NCBI GenBank assembly: GCA_041484845.1
Contig: JBGPIK010000009.1
Location: forward strand, 1 to 42,586
DNA: 42,586 bases
DNA from: JBGPIK01 sp041484845
Lineage (GTDB): Bacteria > Desulfobacterota > Binatia > UBA9968
Direction: 5' to 3'
Below, piece after piece: positions 24,485 through 33,374 of the stretch; the stretch's first letter is position 1, and each line of letters opens with the position of its first letter. The position numbers and the translations under genes are program-made. Under the pieces are notes generated by a model that was not told where the DNA came from, did not search any database, and saw nothing but the letters and a program-made list of their open reading frames with translations.

Positions 24485-25531
24485 TCAGCTACGGAACCAC
24501 TGCGACAGTCTGTGGGCAAACTCTTGCCCATCCCAGTCGCGAACCAAAAAACGAGGCAGCTGCCATCGATCGGTAGCTCGACCAATAATCTCGGGAAACG
24601 CGACGCACGCGCATTGAAAACCGGCTTGCCGGACGGCTGCTACCGTCTCCTCGGTGTAATGAGAGCGCCCACCGTGCGGGTAAGCGAAACTGGTCACACG
24701 ATGTCCTAAAATCTCCTCTAAACGAGCTTTGCTTTGGGATATTTCCTCCGCTTGTGCAGCGGTTGGAAGTGTAGAGAGTACGGTGTGACTCACAGTGTGC
24801 GAGCCGACTTCAACCAGTGCTCCGTCGGTCAGTTGAATCATTTCTTCCGGCGAGAGCACACGATGAGTCGGCCGACCCGATGTTTCCACACCAGCCGCTA
24901 TGAGAAGATCATCCACGAGTTTCCTTCGCTGTTTGTCGGGAAGCGGCAGAAGTGTTTGAAACAGCGAACGATAGAGCTCGTGGCGTAGAGTAGGGTTGTC
25001 TTTCTGGGAAATATTCCAGCCAGCATAGGAGCGATAGCTATCTTTATCGTAATGGACTGCGCTGCCTAATTGCCATTGATAGAGCCTGCCGTTGAGGTTT
25101 AACCGGAGCGTCTCCGGCAAAATCCCGGGTTGCAGCAGCAATCGCTCAAGGTCATCGTACCAAAACTCCTTTTCGGACCCGACGTACCCACTGGTTACGA
25201 AAACTGTTGCAGGCACATCATAACGCTCCAGCAACGGTTTGGCATGATGAAGATTGTCTACGTAACCATCGTCGAATGTGACCCCTATAGCTCGGCGGGG
25301 ACGCTGCCCATTCTGAAGAGCCGGAAGCAAGCTGCGAAGTGCGATCGGATCCCCGTATTTTCTTAGCACCTCAAGGTGCTCGCCGAAGTGCGCCGGCGTT
25401 ACACAGAGTAACTGTGGGTCTGGCGACGATAAGGCGACACGATGATATAGGAGAATAAGAGCTCGCGGTGTGAACAAGCGGGCGGTCCCACGAAAAAGGC
25501 GCTGTAACCTTCCGATTCCGGGTAGGCTCAT
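24485..25531 (-). CDS. Polysaccharide deacetylase (CE4, NodB fold)
   Basis: 348 residues with the CE4 motifs in order: motif 1 TFDDGYVDN (catalytic base and metal Asp), motif 2 GSHTVSHTVLS (H-T-x-x-H metal site), motif 3-like FAYPHGGRSHY. A preceding LILLYHRVA and TVFVTSGYVG complete the NodB barrel. No signal peptide is evident; a short hydrophobic stretch (PRALILLYHRVAL) belongs to the barrel. These enzymes N- or O-deacetylate glycans. Its start overlaps the upstream methyltransferase stop (ATGA, 25528-25531), and GGAAAG stands before the ATG. A cytoplasmic location would mean it acts on lipid-linked intermediates or precursors. Confidence 0.9.
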   Translation of the reverse strand: MSLPGIGRLQRLFRGTARLFTPRALILLYHRVALSSPDPQLLCVTPAHFGEHLEVLRKYGDPIALRSLLPALQNGQRPRRAIGVTFDDGYVDNLHHAKPLLERYDVPATVFVTSGYVGSEKEFWYDDLERLLLQPGILPETLRLNLNGRLYQWQLGSAVHYDKDSYRSYAGWNISQKDNPTLRHELYRSLFQTLLPLPDKQRRKLVDDLLIAAGVETSGRPTHRVLSPEEMIQLTDGALVEVGSHTVSHTVLSTLPTAAQAEEISQSKARLEEILGHRVTSFAYPHGGRSHYTEETVAAVRQAGFQCACVAFPEIIGRATDRWQLPRFLVRDWDGQEFAHRLSQWFRS

Positions 25532-26292
25532 TGATTGCTTTCCAACTTCGCGGCTTTGACGGTGATTAAGAGTTGATACTCAGGGTCTTGATAGTCAAGC
25601 TCGTGCCGGCGCAGCTCCTCTACTGCCAGTCCTTGCAGGAAAGCATTCGCGGCGAGCACATTGCCATATGTACGGACCGTGATTCGGTTACTGGGAAAAG
25701 CGTGCTCAAACAGTTTGCGCGCGGAGAGCGTTGTGAATCGCCAGTACTCGCCCCAGCGATCCATATCGTAACGGCTTATCTGGCTGATGCCCGGCAACGT
25801 TGCCAATAGAATTCCACCTGGCTTCAGTATTCGATACAGGTTAAAAATCGCCGCCCGCACGTCATAAATGAATTGCAAAGTCTGAGTTAGAATAATGCAG
25901 TCAAAACTGTTGGACGCGATCTGGTTCCCGGAAGCCAAATCGTCAACAATGGTCGCTCTCGGGTTTCCCGCTTGAACATGAAGCACCTCGGATTTAATAA
26001 CCCGGCCCTCACCGAACCGCCTCGTATAATCGCTATTAGCGATTTCTAATACACACCCATGAATGTCTGGCGAGTGTCGTGTTAAAAACTTCTCAATGTA
26101 GTACCGGTCGATACTTGCTCCGCGGTCCATACCGAACGTTCGGCTGACGGGCTGGAGCCGCCGCAAGGACCCAAACTGCACCCATCCTACCGGCGGCCAA
26201 CAGTTCAATCGCCGCTGTTGCGCGCTGATCCAGCGCCGAGTTACTTCAGGGAGAACCGCTTTTGCTAATGTCCTGATCGCTGCGTTTCGCAT
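25528..26292 (-). CDS. Class I SAM-dependent methyltransferase
   Basis: About 254 residues from ATG 26292 (MRNAAIRTLAKAV); a GTG at 26343 would add 17 residues, and neither has a clear ribosome-binding site. GCVLEIANSDYTRRFG is in the motif I position, with the usual second Gly replaced (E-I-A-N rather than E-x-G-x-G). Then come CIILTQTLQFIYDVRAAI and ILKPGGILLATLPGISQIS (motif III), RWGEYWRFT and NVLAANAFLQGLA. This is a recognisable group associated with deacetylase and GT genes in polysaccharide loci. It is coupled by ATGA overlap to the deacetylase, suggesting the two modify the same residue. Confidence 0.85.
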   Translation of the reverse strand: MRNAAIRTLAKAVLPEVTRRWISAQQRRLNCWPPVGWVQFGSLRRLQPVSRTFGMDRGASIDRYYIEKFLTRHSPDIHGCVLEIANSDYTRRFGEGRVIKSEVLHVQAGNPRATIVDDLASGNQIASNSFDCIILTQTLQFIYDVRAAIFNLYRILKPGGILLATLPGISQISRYDMDRWGEYWRFTTLSARKLFEHAFPSNRITVRTYGNVLAANAFLQGLAVEELRRHELDYQDPEYQLLITVKAAKLESNQ

Positions 26293-26417
26293 AAACAAGT
26301 AGGAAATAAGGCGCTCTGCCGTCAGACAGAATGGCGGGTACACGCCACCGTTGTCTTCAGAATCGAGATCATTGATGAGGCATTCAGATCCCCGGCCGCG
26401 ATTCCGTCAGTCGATCT

Positions 26418-27365
26418 CTAATCCAGCAAACGCCCGTGGAGTGCAATGCACCGTACGGCATGTTTCAGCCGTAATAGGATGCCAAGCCCGCTCTGACCGA
26501 GACATAGCCCGGCCACGAGAATTTGAGCAGGGCGATTCAAAAGACACCTGGGATTGAGAGCGATCCCCCAAAGGGTATTACGTGCTGCTGATGCCCGCTT
26601 GTTGCTCCAAAAAAAGGCGGATGCAGCGGACAGATGGCCTTGACTGAGCAGCACCCGATGCCTCCATAAATTCTTGCCAAAGAGCTGCCGTTGCACGATC
26701 ACAGCGGCTTCGATCGTCTCTCCTCCGCCGTATCGGCTCGTCAGCGAATCCGGATGTTGTCTATAATAGTACAGAGGGCGATCCAAGTGGGCCAGAGTAA
26801 AGTAGGCTGATACGCGTAGCCAGTAGTCATAATCCTCGGCCAAAAATGTTCGCTCGTTGTAAGCACCCACCTTTTCATAAACGGTACGCCTATAGAGGAA
26901 GCAGCCGCCCAGGCAACTCTCTGACGGCAACTGCTCTATCGGACCTCTTTTGACCACACCAAGAATTTGATTTCCCTCATCAACAAAATAATCATCGGCG
27001 AACACAAAATGTATGTGAGGGTTCTTGTCAAGGAAATTGACCATCTCGGCGATAGCCGTCGGAGCGTAGTAGTTGTCGTGCGATGTCCAGGTTAGATAGA
27101 CCCCAGAAGAATGTTTAAAACCCGTGTTCAGTGCGGCTGGGAGCTTTCTGTTAGTCTGGTGACGAATAAGCTTTATCCGATCGTCATCGTAAGACGTGAC
27201 GATATCGACGCTGTTGTCTTCCGATCCATCATCAACAACAATAAGTTCAATGTTACGATAGGTCTGTTGCAAACAGCTATCAATAGATTGATGTAGAAAG
27301 CGCGAACCATTGTATACGGGTAATACAATACTGACTAATGTGGATTTCTCATCCAATGTGTTCAT
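26418..27365 (-). CDS. Glycosyltransferase, GT2 family
   Basis: About 315 residues: STLVSIVLPVYNGSRFLHQS, ELIVVDDGSEDNS, FKHSSGVYLTWTSHDNYYAP (nucleotide-sugar DxD region as HDN), VFADDYFVD, and the acceptor-site Glu-Asp-Tyr-Asp-Tyr-Trp (EDYDYW) followed by YYYRQHPDSLTSRYG. These are the features of an inverting GT-A enzyme. ATG 27365 is chosen over TTG 27401 because it begins next to the first strand; GGGGG lies ten bases upstream. Its right neighbour wecB may supply its UDP-ManNAc-type donor, but this is not shown. Confidence 0.9.
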   Translation of the reverse strand: MNTLDEKSTLVSIVLPVYNGSRFLHQSIDSCLQQTYRNIELIVVDDGSEDNSVDIVTSYDDDRIKLIRHQTNRKLPAALNTGFKHSSGVYLTWTSHDNYYAPTAIAEMVNFLDKNPHIHFVFADDYFVDEGNQILGVVKRGPIEQLPSESCLGGCFLYRRTVYEKVGAYNERTFLAEDYDYWLRVSAYFTLAHLDRPLYYYRQHPDSLTSRYGGGETIEAAVIVQRQLFGKNLWRHRVLLSQGHLSAASAFFWSNKRASAARNTLWGIALNPRCLLNRPAQILVAGLCLGQSGLGILLRLKHAVRCIALHGRLLD

Positions 27366-27448
27366 GCAAAGGTTTCCCCCGAGTTCGCAATCCGGCTTCA
27401 ATGTGCGATCTTATGCGGAGGTACGATACGGCTAACCTGCCGACAGCG

Positions 27449-28582
27449 CTAACCTCCATATTGTGAGCCCGAACGCTCTAAAAGAATGGAAACAATTCTT
27501 TTTGCGGCTTGGCCATCACCGTACGGATTCGTCCCGGTTGCCATAGCCGCATGCTCCGCTGGATCGCGCAACAGCTTTTCCGCTTCTGTGATGATCCGAC
27601 AACGCTGCGTCCCAACTAACCGAACCACGCCGGTCTCGATCCCTTCCGGGCGTTCAGTCGTGTCACGCATCACCAACACCGGCACCCGCAGGCCGGGAGC
27701 TTCCTCCTGAATGCCGCCTGAATCAGTGAGGATAAGCGTTGACCGCTTCATCAAGTGAACTAGCGACAGGTAGTCGAGCGGCTCGATCAAGCTCACGTTG
27801 GAGAGGCCGGATAAAATATCACCCACCGGCTGTCGTACGTTCGGATTGAGATGCACCGGGTAAACGAAATGAACCCCATCGTCCGCGAATATGCGGGAAA
27901 GATCGCGGATCGCCAGACACAGCTCTCTGAACGGATCACCAAAGCTCTCTCTGCGGTGCGCCGTGATCAGCACCAGCCGCTTGTCTAACGGCAGTCGGGA
28001 CAGCGGTCCCGATCCCCAATCGTATTCCCGGGATGCCGCATCGTTCAACGCATCGACGACGGTATTGCCCGTGACATAGATATCTCGCCCGCAACATCCC
28101 TCTCGAAGCAGCGCTCGGCGAGCATTTTCAGTCGGCGCAAAATAAGCGGTTGCCACGAGATCCGCCAATCTCCTATTAACCTCTTCCGGGAACGGCCTCA
28201 GCTTATCGCCGGTTCGAAGACCCGCCTCCACGTGGCCAAACGCAATGCCGTGATAAAAAGCGACCATCGCCGCAACCAAAACACTCGTTGTATCTCCCTG
28301 AGCTAAAATCCAGTCCGGTTTTACCTCGCTCACAACCGGATCCAGACCGGCGAAAAGATTAGCGGTCAAATGGGAGAGGCTCTGATCGGGCTGCATCAGA
28401 TTGAGGTCGTAGTCCGGCTCGATTTCAAACACCCTTAGCACCTGGTCGAGCATCTCCCGATGCTGAGCCACCGAGCAGGTCACCGAGCGCACGCGATTAG
28501 GGTGTTTTCCGAGCTCCATAATGACCGGTGCCATCTTGATAGCCTCGGGCCGCGTGCCGAAAACATTCAAAACCGTCAGCAT
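27449..28582 (-). CDS. wecB: UDP-N-acetylglucosamine 2-epimerase (non-hydrolysing)
   Basis: 377 residues, the usual family length. It has VFGTRPEAIKMAPVI, AQHREMLDQVL, ILAQGDTTSVLVAAM, HVEAGLRTGDKLRPFPEEVNR, the VTGNTVVDAL strand, TAHRRESFGDPF and TDSGGIQEEAPGLRVPVLVMR. These residues bind UDP and catalyse anti-elimination/addition in non-hydrolysing epimerases, giving UDP-ManNAc. In this locus it may serve a ManNAc-containing repeat unit or feed nonulosonate synthesis; NeuB normally needs free ManNAc made by the hydrolysing NeuC, which is not here. The gap of 180 bases to the preceding gene contains nothing recognisable. Confidence 0.95.
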   Translation of the reverse strand: MLTVLNVFGTRPEAIKMAPVIMELGKHPNRVRSVTCSVAQHREMLDQVLRVFEIEPDYDLNLMQPDQSLSHLTANLFAGLDPVVSEVKPDWILAQGDTTSVLVAAMVAFYHGIAFGHVEAGLRTGDKLRPFPEEVNRRLADLVATAYFAPTENARRALLREGCCGRDIYVTGNTVVDALNDAASREYDWGSGPLSRLPLDKRLVLITAHRRESFGDPFRELCLAIRDLSRIFADDGVHFVYPVHLNPNVRQPVGDILSGLSNVSLIEPLDYLSLVHLMKRSTLILTDSGGIQEEAPGLRVPVLVMRDTTERPEGIETGVVRLVGTQRCRIITEAEKLLRDPAEHAAMATGTNPYGDGQAAKRIVSILLERSGSQYGG

Positions 28583-28762
28583 CTGGCTATTCCATCCTCA
28601 CAATCATGACATCTGGCGTAGCGCGTTGACGAACAACCCCTCGACCGCCCATAGCTTTGCGGACTTCGATGCCAGCCGGGGCAAGCATCGCACGTCGCTG
28701 GATTCGTAGCCGCGAGATTGCTATGGACTTTTTCGCTTAAGAATGAATCGACAGGTGGAAGA

Positions 28763-30439
28763 CTAAGGCGTTTCCTCGGGCATACAAATTAACACGGGTG
28801 AAAGGATGACTTCCTTCTGCTTGTCCTTTGCGCAAGGTAGATTCTCGACCTCGATGTATCGAATTCCTTCCCGGTCAAAGCGATAACGTATGGCACTGAA
28901 AATACCGAATTTCGTCGGCAGCGGTTCTTCCTGCTTTTTGAGCCTTGCCAGCTGTCCGATGGCCATCAGACTATTCCCTAATGTGTAACGTGCATACTGA
29001 AAGTAGATTAACAGATTATTTGCGCATAAAAGCAGGAGCAGCGCAACAGCCAGCCCTCGCCATAACCCACGATGGATGATCCACAGTCCGAAGATTGCCG
29101 TGATCAGAGGAACCATCCAGAGCTGAGGCGCGTATCGCGCCCACCAACTTTCTGAAAAAAACAACGCGCTGACGCAAATCAGGCTCATCAAGACGAGCAG
29201 ATGCGCTGCACACAGCAGCCGCCGGTGGTATTTCCAGAAAAGCACGACAAGAATAGCCACGGACAAAACGATTGCGCCACTGAACAACGGCCCGAATCCG
29301 CCGATACGCACATCCGGGAAGGCAAATGCTCGCAGCTCGCTAAGCGAGAATATGAAGGGAAGTTTGAGCTTGAACGGGATCGGCAGCACTTCAGATTTCG
29401 AAAACAACGAGATCGCCAACATGCGTACGCGATCCAACTTATTTCCGAATATTTCTGGAGAATCGAGTCCGACCATCGAAGTCCACCCGGCGTACGGGTG
29501 AAATGGATTGCCCGCGCTGATAAAGTTCTTGATGAATTGAGTCACATACGGGCTAAAGCCGACGAAGCCCACACCTAGAATTCCTCCAGCCATAAGCCAT
29601 GCCGTCAGTTCGGCACGGTACGTCTTCTTAACGACGGTATAAAACAACCAATAGCCGCCGGCGAGGGTGGACACGTAGAGCGCGCCGGTCAACTTTACGT
29701 TGATCATCAGGATCACCGCCAGCGCCAGCACGACCATTAAAACTGGGTCAGGACGACGATAGATTAGGATCAGCAGGGCAACGGTGATCGCTAGCAGTGA
29801 GGAAAGCTGTCCGTCGACGTAATACGTAAGCATCTGACAAAGACTCACCGGGTTAAACGCAATTAGCAAGCTAAGAATCACTCTCCACGGCCATTTGATG
29901 CTCCGCAAGGTTGAAAGCGCCGCAAAAGAAAACAGGAGGCATGCGAGTATCAGCATCAAATGGAAGGCTTTACCGGACTCAAAACTCCCGCTGAATTTGT
30001 AAAGCGCTGCAGCGCAAATCCAAGGACCTTTCGGAAAAAAGCCCAGGTAAATGGGAAAGAACCATGGATACTTGTGAATGACGAGTCCGGGTGGTGACGC
30101 CTCGCGGAAGGGATTCCATCCGTTCGCGAGCTGCTCAATTGCTTCCGCATGATAGGTTTGTCCGTCCCACGAGATGTCGTAGATCCTGCTATTGAGCCAG
30201 GCAAAAAGAAAAAACGAGATGACGGCTGATCCAAACAGCAGTCCAAACACGCGGATTCGCTCCAGTGGAAAATAAAAGTTCACGCCCCACCACCCGAAGC
30301 CGCCCGCCATCGCAGCCGCGACCAGAGCGTGAAACCGCGAGATCGGTACGCCGAGGAAGAACAATGTCGAACTCACCAACAAGAGCGAGCAGGGAAAAGC
30401 AAGCAGAATTCCCCCGAGCAGGATCGAAAGTTTTGTCAT
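28763..30439 (-). CDS. Polytopic membrane protein, GT-C glycosyltransferase-like
   Basis: About 558 residues from MTKLSILLGG, with ten or more hydrophobic segments. A first external loop carries ISWDGQTYHAEAIEQL with acidic and His residues, followed by NGWNPFRE. This resembles the catalytic first loop of lipid-phosphosugar-dependent GT-C enzymes, although the usual D-D or E-D pair is not obvious. A long extracytoplasmic segment lies around SAGNPFHPYAGWTSMVG. A soluble C-terminal tail of about 50 residues ends PVLICMPEETP. The ORF opens further upstream (TTG 30514, ATG 30454), but start 30439 gives a short basic N-terminus before the first membrane span. It could transfer sugars on the periplasmic side or be a polymerase-like protein. 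Confidence 0.65.
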   Translation of the reverse strand: MTKLSILLGGILLAFPCSLLLVSSTLFFLGVPISRFHALVAAAMAGGFGWWGVNFYFPLERIRVFGLLFGSAVISFFLFAWLNSRIYDISWDGQTYHAEAIEQLANGWNPFREASPPGLVIHKYPWFFPIYLGFFPKGPWICAAALYKFSGSFESGKAFHLMLILACLLFSFAALSTLRSIKWPWRVILSLLIAFNPVSLCQMLTYYVDGQLSSLLAITVALLILIYRRPDPVLMVVLALAVILMINVKLTGALYVSTLAGGYWLFYTVVKKTYRAELTAWLMAGGILGVGFVGFSPYVTQFIKNFISAGNPFHPYAGWTSMVGLDSPEIFGNKLDRVRMLAISLFSKSEVLPIPFKLKLPFIFSLSELRAFAFPDVRIGGFGPLFSGAIVLSVAILVVLFWKYHRRLLCAAHLLVLMSLICVSALFFSESWWARYAPQLWMVPLITAIFGLWIIHRGLWRGLAVALLLLLCANNLLIYFQYARYTLGNSLMAIGQLARLKKQEEPLPTKFGIFSAIRYRFDREGIRYIEVENLPCAKDKQKEVILSPVLICMPEETP

Positions 30440-30771
30440 GCCGGATGTCCGCATCGTCCTCTTGGTGGACAGGCAACAAATATTCTGGAACACAGTATCT
30501 GTATTGAGGCTCAAAGATCGATGGAGACGGGTATTTTACCCGGCTCACTCCGGAATCAGTCGGCGGTAAAGTCGATCGATACGACCATCGATTACCGGCA
30601 AGAGCGTGGGCCACGCCCGTACCCAAGCGAGCCGATACCATCTCAACGGCGTGTTTTTACCAGATGCATTCGGTTCGGATCGCGAGCGTGCAACTCGTAT
30701 CTGTGCAATCTCATACTATGCGCATTCATTTCCGTCGATCCGACAAGCTGCATCTACAAATCCGATTCGCT

Positions 30772-31542
30772 TCAGGCAGCGCGCCGCAAAACAATTTGCG
30801 CGAACATGGCTAGTTGATTCGACCAACAGCCAAGAAGATTTTCGAGTTCCCGCCATAACCCGAAGCTCCAGTTAGGAGCGAGACTACGCAGCGAGACGCC
30901 GCCGGAAAGCAGATAGCGAAAAGGCATCATGGGCTTAATCAACTCAATCCGCCACTGAGGGAATTCTTGCTCAAACTCTAGTCGGTCCCTAGCAAAGATA
31001 ATCCACGCTAGAGCTTCATTTGCGCCAGAAAGTGGGCCACTGGATGACAACTCCCACGATAAGCTTTCGGGCGCAAACGGTTCATAATGTAAGTGAGTAT
31101 AAACACAACGTGACCACGGGGTAACCCACGGCTCGATCATCGCTATGACACCACCAGGCCGGACGCAGCGGGTTGCCTCGTCAAAAAACAGTCGTGATTG
31201 AGGCAGATGGTGCAGTACATCCGTCATGACGATGCCTCGTAAAGATTTGGCTAAGAATGGCAAGCGCGCTCCATCTAACACCGTTCGAATCTTAGGGCAA
31301 TAGAAGAGTTCTGACGTGATTAGGTCGGGGACAAACTCGCTCATAAATCCGCCACCCGCTCCCAATTCCAGCACGGCTCCTTCGCCAGGTGGTAACGCTG
31401 CGACAATGGCTCGATACCACTCCTGATAAATGCGCCGTAAAAAAGTCTTTTCTTGAATAATCTGCCGGCGAAGGTGCGTCGTTTGGGGATCATCGATATC
31501 CAGGCCCCTGGTCAGAGGATGAGCCAACCACTTTTCCAGCAT
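30772..31542 (-). CDS. Class I SAM-dependent methyltransferase
   Basis: 256 residues with GAVLELGAGGGFMSEFVPD (motif I), GIVMTDVLHHLPQSRLFFDE, and CVRPGGVIAMIEPWVTPWSR (post-motif III, Arg-Pro-Gly-Gly). LHYEPFAPESLSWELSSSGPL is a substrate-binding loop typical of the Methyltransf_11 group. GGAAG is ten bases before the ATG. It lies 64 bases downstream of the fused methyltransferase-GT2 gene. Downstream (30515-30771) there is a 58-codon open frame ending RLYRRLIPE with no start codon and no match I recognise. Confidence 0.88.
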   Translation of the reverse strand: MLEKWLAHPLTRGLDIDDPQTTHLRRQIIQEKTFLRRIYQEWYRAIVAALPPGEGAVLELGAGGGFMSEFVPDLITSELFYCPKIRTVLDGARLPFLAKSLRGIVMTDVLHHLPQSRLFFDEATRCVRPGGVIAMIEPWVTPWSRCVYTHLHYEPFAPESLSWELSSSGPLSGANEALAWIIFARDRLEFEQEFPQWRIELIKPMMPFRYLLSGGVSLRSLAPNWSFGLWRELENLLGCWSNQLAMFAQIVLRRAA

Positions 31543-31606
31543 AAGACTCTTACTTCCTAATTGTTCAACAAAACGACTTCAACAAAAGGGGATCGTTTTG
31601 GTGGGC

Positions 31607-33133
31607 TTACACGAACTTGAGGTGCCGGGCCGCGAATGCGACCATCTTTAGCAGTAACCAGCCATGCTTCCAACGTTGAATGTTCGTAGTCCCGTAGGTG
31701 CGTTCGCGGTAACGTATCGGCAAGTCGGTAATTTTTAGATTCAATTTGACCGCTCCAAAAATCAAATCGAAGTCGCCAAAAGGGTCAAATTCGCCAAAGT
31801 AAGCACGATTGGCGGCAATGGCCTCGTAGTCTCGTTTCCACAAAACTTTCGTTCCACACAAGGTATCCTTTATCGTTTGGCCCAAGAGCCAGGAAAATGC
31901 GAGACTGAAAAATTTGTTCCCTACGAGGTTGAGAAAACGCATTGCCTGCTTCTCCATGGGATAAACAAGTCTGACGCCATTGATGAATTCACCCTTGCCG
32001 GAAGAGAGCGCTTCGTAGAAGCGCGGCAAATCCTCGGGCGGCACAGTCAGATCAGCATCGAGGATCATGAGTATGTCGCCTCTGGCGTGGGTAAAACCCA
32101 GGCGGACGGCATCACCCTTGCCGACGCCGGTTTGCCTTAGCAGTTGGCAGCACCGGTTCGGATGACGAGTAATTTCTCTCTCGATAGCGGCATAAGTGTT
32201 GTCCCTTGAATGGCCTTCGACAAAAACCAGCTCAGTCCATGTTCCCATCTGCGGAGTGCGTGTGAAGATCTCCGGGATGTTGCCGGCTTCGTTGCGAGCC
32301 GGAATAATCACCGAGACCGAAGGCGCATTGGCAGACGGTTTTGACTGCGGTCGGGCGAGGATGAGATTCGTTAACGCCAAATATTTGAACGGCCAAAGTT
32401 TAACCAGAAAGCGATTGCACAGTTGTGCGAACAACGGGATTGGCAGCGGCAAGAGGATTTCTTGCCCCTGCTTGATTACCCCACAGTCCGCTAAATTAAG
32501 AAGGCTCGCGATGTCTTGTACGGTGAGCCAGTTTTGATGCAAGGTTCGGTTAGCCAGATTTAGCCGTTCGGCCAGTTTCAGAAACGGCTCCCATAAATGA
32601 CTGTAAGCATTGATGATGATACGGCTGCGAGGGGTCGCCAGCTCGCAAATATTCCGCAACAGGGTCTGCACGTCCCACACATCGTTCACCAGATCGGAAA
32701 GGATTACCACATCGAACTTGTCGTTTAGCTTTAATGCGTGCGCATCGGCGTGCACGAAGCGGAGGTGGGGATGCCGCCGCTTTGCCGCTCGGATCATCTC
32801 TTCTGAAAAATCCACCCCGACTCCTAAACTCGGCTTAACCGCAGCCAGCAAATCACCGCGGGCACAACCAAGTTCCAGGACCGACTGCCCCGGTGAAATG
32901 AGCGATTGGTAAACTTCAGTTAGTCTCTTATGGTAATAGTCTCCCCAGCCCGTCCAGTTTTCCAACTTGCGAGCAACTTGATTCCAGTGGCGCCGACGAG
33001 CTTCCTGATATCTGTTTCGCGTTTCATCTACAGTAGGATTGAAACTGGTTGTGGCAATACTCGGCGACGACTGCTCGTCATATCGGCTGGCATCCACTTG
33101 CACATCCTGGCTGACCCTTTCGCCAAGCGACAT
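31607..33133 (-). CDS. Fused SAM methyltransferase and GT2 glycosyltransferase
   Basis: 508 residues in two modules. Residues 40-235 are a class I methyltransferase (SVLELGCARGD motif I at 84-94, DFSEEMIRAAKRRHP, VVILSDLVNDVWDVQ). From about residue 275 a dolichyl-phosphate mannosyltransferase-like GT-A domain follows: SVSVIIPARNEAGNIPE, LVFVEGHSRDNT, KGDAVRLGFTHARGDILM, ILDADLTVPPEDLPRFY and NGVRLVYPMEKQAM, then DTLCGTKVLWKRD. No C-terminal membrane helices are evident beyond a hydrophobic segment (FSLAFSWLLGQT). AGAGGA is eight bases before ATG 33133. The GT module probably makes polyprenyl-phosphate sugar, which would suit the membrane GT-C-like proteins in this locus. A fused methyltransferase is unusual and may act on the same sugar or be a separate activity. 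Confidence 0.9.
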   Translation of the reverse strand: MSLGERVSQDVQVDASRYDEQSSPSIATTSFNPTVDETRNRYQEARRRHWNQVARKLENWTGWGDYYHKRLTEVYQSLISPGQSVLELGCARGDLLAAVKPSLGVGVDFSEEMIRAAKRRHPHLRFVHADAHALKLNDKFDVVILSDLVNDVWDVQTLLRNICELATPRSRIIINAYSHLWEPFLKLAERLNLANRTLHQNWLTVQDIASLLNLADCGVIKQGQEILLPLPIPLFAQLCNRFLVKLWPFKYLALTNLILARPQSKPSANAPSVSVIIPARNEAGNIPEIFTRTPQMGTWTELVFVEGHSRDNTYAAIEREITRHPNRCCQLLRQTGVGKGDAVRLGFTHARGDILMILDADLTVPPEDLPRFYEALSSGKGEFINGVRLVYPMEKQAMRFLNLVGNKFFSLAFSWLLGQTIKDTLCGTKVLWKRDYEAIAANRAYFGEFDPFGDFDLIFGAVKLNLKITDLPIRYRERTYGTTNIQRWKHGWLLLKMVAFAARHLKFV

Positions 33134-33374
33134 TGTTTTTTTCCTCTCGCCAATACCTACTACGAAATCAACTCAAAGTTCTTCTTTGTGGAGATATCCC
33201 GGCAACCCAGGGAAATTGAGGTAATAGAGGGCTGGATCGACTAGTTGAAATTCCTGGATTGATTCGTGACTGAATGCATCACGGTGCCGATCTTAGCTTT
33301 CGACTTTCAGCCGCTCTGTCTCATGAGAGGCGACTTATGAACTGGCGGACAGGCAAGAAATGTTCGGTGACAGA

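Noticed and set aside
30189..30641. 150-codon minus-strand frame overlapping the membrane protein start
   Set aside because: Most of it is out of frame with the clearly hydrophobic gene at 28763-30439, and no family is recognisable.
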